Shown: positions 1-5,041 of the stretch, piece after piece
How the letters are laid out: every line of letters starts with the position of its first letter
Numbering within the stretch: position 1 is the stretch's first letter
DNA from: Clostridiales bacterium
GTDB taxonomy: Bacteria; Bacillota_A; Clostridia; Christensenellales; Aristaeellaceae
Assembly: GCA_024684665.1 (NCBI GenBank)
Contig: JAIKWN010000152.1
Location: 1 to 5,041 of the forward strand
Direction of reading: 5' to 3'
Length of the DNA: 5,041 nucleotides
Position numbers and translations under genes: made by a program
The notes under the pieces: model-generated
What the model saw: the letters and a program-made list of their open reading frames with translations, nothing else
Told to the model about the DNA's origin: nothing
Databases searched by the model: none

Positions 1-579
1 ATCGATCTGGCCGGACTTCACGACCAGCTTGCCAGCATCGATGTAGGGCTTCAGCACGTCGACCGCGCCCTGATAGAAGTACCGCGCGTTGTTGTCGCCC
101 GGATCGCCAGCGGTGATTTCCATGTTGAAGGGGCCAGCCGCATTGTCGAGATCCATGGCGTCCTTGATGTAGGTGCCCTGAATCGTGCCGACCATGTAGT
201 TGTCGAAGGTCGCGTAGAAGGAAACGCCGTCAGAGTCCATGAGCAGGCGGTCATACGCGATGACCGGAATCTCATTCTCTTTCGCCAGGGCCAGCGCGGA
301 ACCCAGAGAAGAGCCCTCGATGGCGGAAATGACGAGGACGTTCGCGCCGCTGTTGATCATGTTCTCCACCTGGGAGAGCTGGGTCTGCACGTCGTTGGAG
401 GCGAACTGCAGGTCGACTTCATAGCCGGCATCCTTCAGCATGGCTTCCATGTTGGCGCCGTCCTGATTCCAGCGCTGGAGATCCTTGGTCGGCATGGAAA
501 CGCCAACCTTCTCGGCGCAAGCCAGGGAAACGGCCAGGCAGAGCGCCAGGACGAGAAGCAGGGAGACGATCTTCTTCAT
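1..579 (-). CDS. chvE: ChvE-like sugar ABC transporter substrate-binding protein (3' end beyond window)
   Basis: Extracytoplasmic receptor that would deliver monosaccharides to an ABC importer. The reading frame is open from the ATG at 579 to the window edge, giving 193 residues of a family usually near 350-380. Residues 1-22 are a Sec signal peptide (MKK, a Leu/Val-rich core, ending ACA). The mature part begins KVGVSMPTKDLQRWNQDG, close to what I recall of Agrobacterium ChvE. Other ChvE/XylF-like stretches are QLSQVENMINSGANVLVI, VIAYDRL, YATFDN, GPFNMEI, GDPGDNNA and LKPYIDAGKLVVKSGQ. ChvE binds several aldoses (galactose, glucose, arabinose, xylose), so the exact ligand here is unknown. 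The start is fixed by AGGAG nine bases upstream and by the signal peptide. The importer's ATPase and permease (gguA/gguB type) probably follow to the left, outside the window. The gene is divergent from the ROK regulator at 860, its likely controller. A XylF-type xylose-binding protein is the main alternative name. Confidence 0.93.
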   Translation of the reverse strand, partial: MKKIVSLLLVLALCLAVSLACAEKVGVSMPTKDLQRWNQDGANMEAMLKDAGYEVDLQFASNDVQTQLSQVENMINSGANVLVISAIEGSSLGSALALAKENEIPVIAYDRLLMDSDGVSFYATFDNYMVGTIQGTYIKDAMDLDNAAGPFNMEITAGDPGDNNARYFYQGAVDVLKPYIDAGKLVVKSGQID

Positions 580-588
580 ACGGGTACA

Positions 589-593
589 CTCCT
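589..593 (-). promoter_or_regulatory. Ribosome binding site of chvE
   Basis: AGGAG on the minus strand, preceded by a run of A and nine bases from the ATG at 579. It fixes the chvE start. An earlier ATG at 601 lies upstream of this site in another frame and lacks a properly spaced site of its own. Confidence 0.85.
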
Positions 594-603
594 TTTTTCA
601 TTC

Positions 604-615
604 GCCCTCTCGGGC
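604..615 (-). other. Small GNRA-capped hairpin in the chvE leader
   Basis: On the minus strand this reads GCCC-GAGA-GGGC. It is a four-pair all-GC stem closed by GAGA, which fits the stable GNRA tetraloop class. It lies 10 bases upstream of the ribosome binding site, inside the predicted 5' untranslated region. It could help keep the ribosome site accessible or stabilise the message; the role is inference. It has no T-tract and is too short for a terminator. Confidence 0.5.
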
Positions 616-629
616 TGTTCTGTGATCAC

Positions 630-655
630 GAAAGAATGTTTCGCAACATTCTTTC
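630..655. promoter_or_regulatory. Perfect 11-bp inverted repeat, probable operator of the ROK regulator
   Basis: GAAAGAATGTT (630-640) and AACATTCTTTC (645-655) are exact reverse complements around the 4-base spacer TCGC. The repeat lies roughly +8 to +33 relative to the predicted chvE start site, where a bound repressor would block transcription. The inner GTT-spacer-AAC arrangement and AT-rich arms recall the XylR operators of Gram-positive ROK repressors (established knowledge, compared from memory). The adjacent ROK gene is the natural candidate to bind it. In chvE mRNA the same bases would fold into an 11-bp hairpin with a GCGA (GNRA) loop, so an RNA role is also possible. An 8-bp palindrome, GTGATCAC (622-629), abuts the repeat. 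Confidence 0.72.
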
Positions 656-668
656 ATAACTTGCAGTC

Positions 669-697
669 ATTATAGCGCATCCTTTTCGTTCCGTCAA
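669..697 (-). promoter_or_regulatory. Sigma-A promoter of chvE
   Basis: On the minus strand the -35 box TTGACG (697-692) and -10 box TATAAT (674-669) are separated by exactly 17 bases. The match is 5/6 and 6/6 to the vegetative consensus. Transcription should start near 662, giving a leader of about 80 bases. So strong a promoter fits an abundant binding protein and would need the repression suggested by the downstream inverted repeat. Confidence 0.88.
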
Positions 698-701
698 GCG
701 G

Positions 702-711
702 TTTGTACAAA
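702..711. repeat. 10-bp palindrome just upstream of the chvE -35 box
   Basis: TTTGTACAAA is a perfect palindrome ending in AT-rich sequence, four bases upstream of the chvE -35 box. Its position suits an activator or second-regulator site. It does not share the core of the 630-655 repeat. Short AT-rich palindromes also occur by chance, so the functional call is weak. Confidence 0.3.
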
Positions 712-777
712 TTTTCCTTTTCGCTCTCCTGCCTTTGTCTGGAAACACTTTTGGCGCGGCGGAATCCCATGAATTGC

Positions 778-806
778 TTGCAAATTTCGTAATGCTGTGT
801 TACACT
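778..806 (+). promoter_or_regulatory. Probable promoter of the ROK regulator-exporter operon
   Basis: TTGCAA (778-783) and TACACT (801-806) are 17 bases apart, each matching 4/6 of the sigma-A consensus. TGT directly before the -10 supplies an extended -10 (TGn) element. Transcription would start near 812, about 48 bases before the ATG. It is clearly weaker than the divergent chvE promoter, as expected for a regulator gene. Confidence 0.6.
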
Positions 807-821
807 ATGTTTCGAACGAAA
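807..821 (+). promoter_or_regulatory. Degenerate copy of the operator core at the ROK gene start site
   Basis: ATGTTTCGAAC (807-817) repeats the core ATGTTTCGCAAC (636-647) of the large inverted repeat with one base missing. It also sits in a small inverted repeat, TTTCG-AA-CGAAA (810-821). It overlaps the predicted start site of the regulator, the usual place for autoregulation. The shared core is seen directly; binding is inference and affinity would be lower than at the perfect site. Confidence 0.4.
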
Positions 822-846
822 GTTACGTATCTCTCTTTCCAAACCT

Positions 847-853
847 AAGGAGG
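847..853 (+). promoter_or_regulatory. Ribosome binding site that sets the ROK start
   Basis: AAGGAGG lies six bases before the ATG at 860. It decides the start, because the frame stays open upstream to 797 but nothing comparable precedes the upstream start codon. Confidence 0.9.
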
Positions 854-859
854 TTTTCC

Positions 860-2122
860 ATGGATATCGAAATCCCCGCTGGTTCGCCCGCAATGCTCAC
901 CGATCTCAAAATTGCGAATCGTAAGAGCGTGCTTTCTGCCTTCCGCCAAGGTGTGCAGAAGAACGCCGGGGAAATTAGCCAAGAGACGGGCATTTCCCGT
1001 CCGACTGTCGTCAAGTGCATCCGTTTCTTCCGGGAGAAGGGGCTGCTGGTCTCTCAGGGCAAAGGCGCCTCCACCGCAACGGGAGGGAAGCGGCCGGAAA
1101 ACTACGCGCTTTCCGGAAAGCGCTATTTCCTCTGTATTGCGCTCTGGCCTATGGAGATGCGCGCCTGCCTGTATACGCTCGGGCATGCGATGCTGGGAAA
1201 GATTTCCCTGCCTATGCCGCTCCCCGATACGCCGGAAGAAACGGGACGCCAGGCTGCGGCGCTTGCCGCCCGGCTGCTCCGGGAACAGTGTGTGCTGCCT
1301 CAGGACGTATGCGCCGCCAGCGTTTCCACCTCCGGCACCGTGGACCGGGCAACGAACACGCTGATGTTCAGCTCGCATACGCCCGGCTGGGGAACGCGGG
1401 TGCATCTGCTGGACGATCTCTCCGTTCTTCTGGGGACGGAAACCCCGATCTTCCTTGAAAACGCCGGAAAGATGTGCGCGCGGCCTTTCCTCGTAGATCC
1501 CGCGCTACGGGAACAGCGCCTGCTTGTACTCTTCACCACATGGGGCGTTTCCGGCACCTTTATCGAACGGGGGCATATCACGAATGGCCGGCGCTCCTTG
1601 ATCGGCGAAATCGGCCACATGACCGTGAAGCCGGATGATCCGGAGCTCTGCGGTTGCGGAAGCCGTGGTTGCTTCGAGCGTCTGATCAGCCCGGAGCGGA
1701 TGCGCAGGATGATGAAAGAAGAACTGGCTCTCTCCCCTTCCGACGCTCTCTCCGCCCGGCTTTCGGATCTGTCCATTCCGGAGCTTTTCCGGCAAAGCGA
1801 GGCAGGCGTACCCGCCGCCTGCGCGGTTTCCGAACGACTAGCCCGGGTTTTCGCCCCCGTCCTGCGCAACGTCAGCCTGGCATTCGATCCGGACACCGTT
1901 GTACTGCAGGGTGATTATGCCGCCGCAGACAGCAGATTCCGAGAAGAACTGCGGCGTGCGATGGAAGGCTTTCATTATTTTGCGGACGGGATCCCTTTCC
2001 GGCTTCTGGCGGACAGCCGGGATCTCTCAGAGATGGACGCAGAAGGCGCTTTCTTCGCTCTTGATCACATTTACTTCTCAAATCCGGATCTCTATCGGGA
2101 TGAAGGGCCGGAATCGGTATAA
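860..2122 (+). CDS. ROK-family transcriptional regulator (XylR/NagC-like repressor)
   Basis: Cytoplasmic sugar-responsive DNA-binding protein of 420 residues, slightly longer than the usual 380-410. A winged helix-turn-helix spans about residues 18-66 (recognition part AGEISQETGISRPTVVKCIR), followed by the linker GGKRPENYAL. The ROK sugar-binding domain has STSGTVD (157-162), GVSGTFI (229-235), GEIGH (249-253) and CGCGSRGC (264-271). H253 with C264, C266 and C271 are the expected zinc ligands. E250 and H253 are the usual sugar contacts. The phosphate-binding DxGxT motif is missing (FLCIALWPMEM). The catalytic Asp of the END motif is replaced in LENAGKM (Ala202), so this is not a sugar kinase. 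It is divergent from chvE, its probable target, and is followed after 20 bp by the exporter gene, so the two are likely cotranscribed. The start is placed at 860 rather than 797 because of the AAGGAGG site. The ligand is unknown, plausibly a ChvE substrate. Confidence 0.92.
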   Translation: MDIEIPAGSPAMLTDLKIANRKSVLSAFRQGVQKNAGEISQETGISRPTVVKCIRFFREKGLLVSQGKGASTATGGKRPENYALSGKRYFLCIALWPMEMRACLYTLGHAMLGKISLPMPLPDTPEETGRQAAALAARLLREQCVLPQDVCAASVSTSGTVDRATNTLMFSSHTPGWGTRVHLLDDLSVLLGTETPIFLENAGKMCARPFLVDPALREQRLLVLFTTWGVSGTFIERGHITNGRRSLIGEIGHMTVKPDDPELCGCGSRGCFERLISPERMRRMMKEELALSPSDALSARLSDLSIPELFRQSEAGVPAACAVSERLARVFAPVLRNVSLAFDPDTVVLQGDYAAADSRFREELRRAMEGFHYFADGIPFRLLADSRDLSEMDAEGAFFALDHIYFSNPDLYRDEGPESV

Positions 2123-2130
2123 CGCACAAC

Positions 2131-2135
2131 GGAGG
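2131..2135 (+). promoter_or_regulatory. Ribosome binding site of the ABC exporter
   Basis: GGAGG lies seven bases before the ATG at 2143, within the 20-bp gap after the regulator's stop codon. No room is left for a separate promoter in the gap, which supports a two-gene operon. Confidence 0.85.
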
Positions 2136-2142
2136 ACTGAAT

Positions 2143-4251
2143 ATGCAAACTAAGATTCATTCTCCGGCTGATATCCCTGCCGCCATTTCAGTTGTTGAAA
2201 ACGCTTTCTCTCAAAGCAGAGAAGATACCACCCTGTTCTGCCTCGTTTCGGAAGAACTCTTACGGGATCTTTTCTCCCGTGGCTGCAAAGAGGTCACCAT
2301 ACGCACACGCACATTTCCTTTCCCATACGCGGAGATAACCGCCCGTCCGCCCGAGCAGACGCCCGTGCTTTTGGATGAGACCGCCCGTCTGGAAGCGGAG
2401 ATCCGGCGCAGCCTGCTGCATAAATACGACAGCCATATTGCACAGCTACCCGCACGGGGAATGGAGCGCTACCGCGTTCGTCCCGCCGGGAAGAACGACG
2501 GGGACATTGGCGACGAAATCTTGGAATTCTATCAAAACGAAAAGAACGCGCCGGCAAAATCCATGGCGGTTCTTTCATATCTCGCAAAGCGGTATCGACT
2601 TCTTGTCTCCCTGTCCATGGTGAACAAGACGGTCAAACACTTGTGCGCGCTGCTTTTGCCTGTCTTTGCATCAAACATCATCGGAGCTTTGTCCATATGC
2701 CATTCCTTTTGGGATGCGCCGGTTCTTTGGAATGTTTTCGGTTCTGCACTAGCGCTTGCCATCAACCTCGTCTGCGCGACGCTGGACAACGCAGTCTATC
2801 AGCGTTTCACACGCCGGGTGGAAACCGGTTTCAAAATGGCTCTCGTGCGCAAGCTGCAGATCCTTTCCACCCGGTTTCATAAAAACACCTCCGGCGGGAA
2901 GGTGCTTTCGAAGCTCGTTTCCGACGTGCAGTTCGTGAAGCTTCTCATAAATGAGAACCTGATCAACGTGCTGCACCTTGCAATCGATATCGTCTTCGTC
3001 ATCGTCATATCCATCCACAGGATGCCGGTCATGCTCCTCTTCTATGCCGTGGTGATTCCCCTTTCCTCCGGGATACTCCGCCATTTTCTGGGTCCTCTGC
3101 GTGAAAGCAAGGCGGATATGCGCAGGAAAGCAGAGGCAAACAGTGCCGCTTTCAAGGAAATGCTGGCCATGGACAGCCTGACCCGTGCGGAAGGCCTTCA
3201 GAAAGCAGAGTATGAGAATCTCTCCGGCGGGGCTCTTTCCGTTCAGTCGGCGGCGGATTATCAGGACCGATTGCAGATCCGCCTAAACAACGCGGGGTAC
3301 GGCGTTTCGCAGGGGTTCCGGCTGCTTTGCCTGTGCGTCGCTGTCTCCCTCTGCTTTGCCGGGCGCATCAGCGTGGCCTCCGTCGTACTGTTCCAGTCCC
3401 TGTTCGACACGCTGATCAACAGCATGCAGCGCTTTCTCGATTCCATGCCCCAGATCACCCAAGGGCTTGACAGCCTAGACAGCATCCACGAACTGCTTTC
3501 TGAGCGGGACATAGAGAGCAGCGGCGATCAGCATCTTGCTCTCCCCGTGCGCGGGGAAATCAAGTTTCAGGATGTGGTATATGGGTATGATCCCAAACGG
3601 CCCTCTGTGCTGAATGGCGTGAGCTTTTCGGTCCCCGCCGGTAGCAGCGCTGCTTTCATCGGAAGATCAGGCGCTGGAAAGAGCACGATTCTGGGGCTCA
3701 TGATCGGTCTGTACGCTCCTGAGAGCGGGCGTGTCCTCATCGACGGCTGCGATCTTGCTCTGCTGGACAAGAACGACTTCCGCAGTCACATCGCGCTTGT
3801 ACCGCAGCAAAGCGTTCTCTTCTCCGGAACGCTCTGGGATAATCTGGTCTACGGTCTGCGGTACGTATCGACTGAAAAGGTGATGGAAGTCCTTAACAGC
3901 GTGGGGCTTTCCGATCTGTACGATTCGCACCCGGACGGCCTCATGCGGCCTGTCTTTGAAGGAGGTGAAAACCTCTCCGGCGGTCAGCGGCAGCGGATCT
4001 CCATCGCCCGAGCTCTGCTGCGCGACCCGGCCGTCATCCTTTTCGATGAGCCGACCTCCGCCTTGGACAGTGAAAGTGAGAAGGAAGTGCAGCAGGCGAT
4101 CGAAGCGCTTCTTGGTAAATGTACCGTCATTCTGGTAGCGCACCGGCTGAACACGCTCAGCCACGTCGACGCCATTTATGAAATCACGGAAGAACGCTCC
4201 GTCCGGAGAGTAACTTTGGAAGAGGTGAGAGGAGACGCTCATTCCTCCTGA
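2143..4251 (+). CDS. ABC exporter half-transporter (permease-ATPase) with extra N-terminal domain
   Basis: Membrane exporter subunit of 702 residues, expected to act as a homodimer or heterodimer. A typical half-exporter is about 580-600, so roughly 120 residues are extra. Residues 1-115 precede the membrane part. DIPAAISVVENAF, then CLVSEELLRDL, a beta-rich stretch, and EIRRSLLHKYD-RGMERYRVRP resemble a decayed GHKL/HATPase-like domain lacking the DxGxG nucleotide motifs (inference). Six likely transmembrane helices fall near 163-186, 197-215, 275-291, 295-313, 391-406 and 409-425. The ATPase domain is intact: Walker A GRSGAGKST (507-515), Q-loop VPQQ (553-556), signature LSGGQ (611-615), Walker B VILFDE (631-636), SALD D-loop (639-642) and switch His667. 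It should therefore be active. The substrate cannot be read from sequence; lipids, peptides, glycans and drugs are all possible. It probably shares the ROK regulator's promoter. Its end overlaps the convergent phosphoesterase gene. Confidence 0.93.
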   Translation: MQTKIHSPADIPAAISVVENAFSQSREDTTLFCLVSEELLRDLFSRGCKEVTIRTRTFPFPYAEITARPPEQTPVLLDETARLEAEIRRSLLHKYDSHIAQLPARGMERYRVRPAGKNDGDIGDEILEFYQNEKNAPAKSMAVLSYLAKRYRLLVSLSMVNKTVKHLCALLLPVFASNIIGALSICHSFWDAPVLWNVFGSALALAINLVCATLDNAVYQRFTRRVETGFKMALVRKLQILSTRFHKNTSGGKVLSKLVSDVQFVKLLINENLINVLHLAIDIVFVIVISIHRMPVMLLFYAVVIPLSSGILRHFLGPLRESKADMRRKAEANSAAFKEMLAMDSLTRAEGLQKAEYENLSGGALSVQSAADYQDRLQIRLNNAGYGVSQGFRLLCLCVAVSLCFAGRISVASVVLFQSLFDTLINSMQRFLDSMPQITQGLDSLDSIHELLSERDIESSGDQHLALPVRGEIKFQDVVYGYDPKRPSVLNGVSFSVPAGSSAAFIGRSGAGKSTILGLMIGLYAPESGRVLIDGCDLALLDKNDFRSHIALVPQQSVLFSGTLWDNLVYGLRYVSTEKVMEVLNSVGLSDLYDSHPDGLMRPVFEGGENLSGGQRQRISIARALLRDPAVILFDEPTSALDSESEKEVQQAIEALLGKCTVILVAHRLNTLSHVDAIYEITEERSVRRVTLEEVRGDAHSS

Positions 4252-5041
4252 CCGTAACCGCGTTTCCGCAGAAGATACGCAGTCTCTCGCTGTACAGACA
4301 GATAATCCTCAGGGAATCCCTCATACGTGCGCACGCCCGCCGCGGAAACGTCCGCTTTACCCTTCAGCGGGCTTCGGCTGAGTTCCATCCGATCCTGATA
4401 CAGAGTCAGGATACCGACGGAGGAGCCCCGTTCTCCATTCACCTTCGCGCAGTATCCGATATAGCCGGCGTTCATGTATACAAACCGGAGGGTTTCTTTC
4501 CGATACCGGGTCGTAGTTGCTTCTCCCGGCGCCGGATCCGGGATCAACATCGTTTCGCCCGGCACGCGGCAGATCCGGCTCCCTCCGATGGAAGAATCCC
4601 CATGCCCGCCGTGCGAATGACCGAACAAGTACACGATGTCCAACGCATCTCCGAATTCATTCAGAACATCAAACAGAATCCCGCTGTACAAGTTGTCACC
4701 GGAAGTCTCCGTCCACTGGCTGAAATGAAGCGGAACATGCGTTGCGATCAGGATGGGCCGATGCTCTCCGGCAGTAACCCTCCCTGCAAGATACGAACGC
4801 AGTTTCTGGGTGGAAGCCATAAGGATTTCCCGCGCAGGCTCCCCGACGACGCCCTGCTGCCAGGGATTTGCCGTCTCCGTATTCATCACATAAACAATCG
4901 AATGCTCCGACTCATGGGGACCGTTCGCCGCAAATTGTCCTTTGTCGCGGTCGTGGTTTCCCTGAATGAAAATCTCCTCGCGATCCGGCCTCGTGTCGTC
5001 AAAAAAGATCGCAAGATCCTCTTTCAGATTCGCTATATCCT
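4239..5041 (-). CDS. Calcineurin-like metallophosphoesterase (5' part beyond window)
   Basis: Two-metal phosphoesterase, 266 C-terminal residues visible. The frame is open to the window edge, so the GTG at 4889 is internal. Counting from the first whole codon (5039), visible motifs are IQGNHDRD (GNHD at 27-30; Asn and His are metal and phosphate ligands), ATHVPLHFSQW (TH at 100-101, a metal ligand) and FGHSHGG (GHSH at 140-143, the last metal ligands). The earlier DxH and GDxxD motifs should lie upstream, outside the window. A C-terminal beta-rich part follows (FVYMNAGYIGY, SVGILTLYQDRMEL), as in many bacterial members. The substrate could be a nucleotide, phosphoprotein, phospholipid or cell-wall precursor and cannot be told here. 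Whether it is secreted depends on the missing N-terminus. It converges on the exporter with a 13-bp overlap, so it belongs to another transcript. Confidence 0.9.
   Translation of the reverse strand, partial: DIANLKEDLAIFFDDTRPDREEIFIQGNHDRDKGQFAANGPHESEHSIVYVMNTETANPWQQGVVGEPAREILMASTQKLRSYLAGRVTAGEHRPILIATHVPLHFSQWTETSGDNLYSGILFDVLNEFGDALDIVYLFGHSHGGHGDSSIGGSRICRVPGETMLIPDPAPGEATTTRYRKETLRFVYMNAGYIGYCAKVNGERGSSVGILTLYQDRMELSRSPLKGKADVSAAGVRTYEGFPEDYLSVQRETAYLLRKRGYGQEE

Noticed and set aside
419..601. 60-residue minus-strand frame starting at 601, a possible upstream ORF overlapping the chvE start
   Set aside because: It lacks a properly spaced ribosome site, its upstream region is in a hairpin, and it lies out of frame inside chvE with a non-protein-like composition. 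A translational coupling role cannot be excluded but has no support.
630..655. Intrinsic terminator or attenuator interpretation of the perfect inverted repeat
   Set aside because: The stem is AT-rich and is not followed by a T-run on the chvE strand or a usable one on the other; its location just after the promoter fits an operator or 5' stabiliser better.
797..859. Upstream in-frame extension of the ROK gene by 21 codons
   Set aside because: No ribosome site precedes this start, it overlaps the predicted promoter and operator-like site, and the strong AAGGAGG with ATG at 860 gives the normal ROK N-terminus.
1300..1896. 198-residue minus-strand open frame
   Set aside because: It lies antisense within the ROK coding region, has a biased Arg/Ser-rich composition, no recognisable motif and no ribosome site. 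It is a shadow of the real gene.
3667..4242. 191-residue minus-strand open frame
   Set aside because: It is antisense to the intact ABC ATPase motifs and shows no domain of its own; a shadow frame in GC-rich coding DNA.
4230..4249. Possible terminator hairpin AGGAG/CTCCT between the convergent genes
   Set aside because: The stem has only five pairs with a 10-base loop and no T-tract on either strand.
4239..4889. A complete phosphoesterase starting at the GTG at 4889
   Set aside because: The frame continues open to the window edge and includes the essential GNHD motif at 4950-4961, so 4889 is internal and the gene is truncated by the window.
1..5041. CRISPR arrays, tRNA or rRNA genes, insertion sequences, known defence or toxin-antitoxin modules
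   Set aside because: No repeated spacer pattern, cloverleaf, transposase motif or terminal repeats were seen, and coding regions fill nearly all of the window.

Overview
The window looks like chromosomal DNA from a Firmicutes/Clostridia-type anaerobe. The evidence is strong AGGAGG-type ribosome binding sites, a consensus sigma-A promoter, a moderately high GC content judged by eye, and protein families typical of gut or rumen Clostridia. The taxonomy is inference. No RNA gene, CRISPR array, insertion sequence or other mobile element was seen.

Layout: (1) Positions 1-579, minus strand, hold the first 193 residues of a ChvE-type sugar-binding protein of a monosaccharide ABC importer. The gene runs off the left edge. 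(2) Positions 580-859 are a divergent control region. It holds a near-perfect sigma-A promoter for chvE (TTGACG-17-TATAAT). A perfect 11-bp inverted repeat lies just downstream of that promoter's start site, followed by a second small hairpin. A weaker extended -10 promoter reads the other way. (3) Positions 860-2122, plus strand, encode a ROK-family transcriptional regulator with a winged helix-turn-helix and the ROK zinc motif but no kinase active site. (4) Positions 2143-4251, plus strand, start 20 bp after the regulator and encode a complete ABC half-exporter with an extra N-terminal domain of about 120 residues. That domain resembles a decayed GHKL/HATPase fold. (5) Positions 4239-5041, minus strand, hold the C-terminal 266 residues of a calcineurin-like metallophosphoesterase. 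It converges on the exporter and overlaps its end by 13 bp.

Working model: the ROK protein senses a sugar and controls the divergent chvE importer by binding the inverted repeat in the initially transcribed region. It may also control itself and the exporter through a degenerate copy of the same core (ATGTTTCG-AAC) at its own promoter. The least ordinary parts are the ROK-exporter operon, the exporter's N-terminal domain, and the chvE leader, whose two hairpins would both be capped by GNRA tetraloops in the RNA. Nothing here proves a new system. The ABC exporter fusion and the leader/operator architecture are the parts most worth testing.
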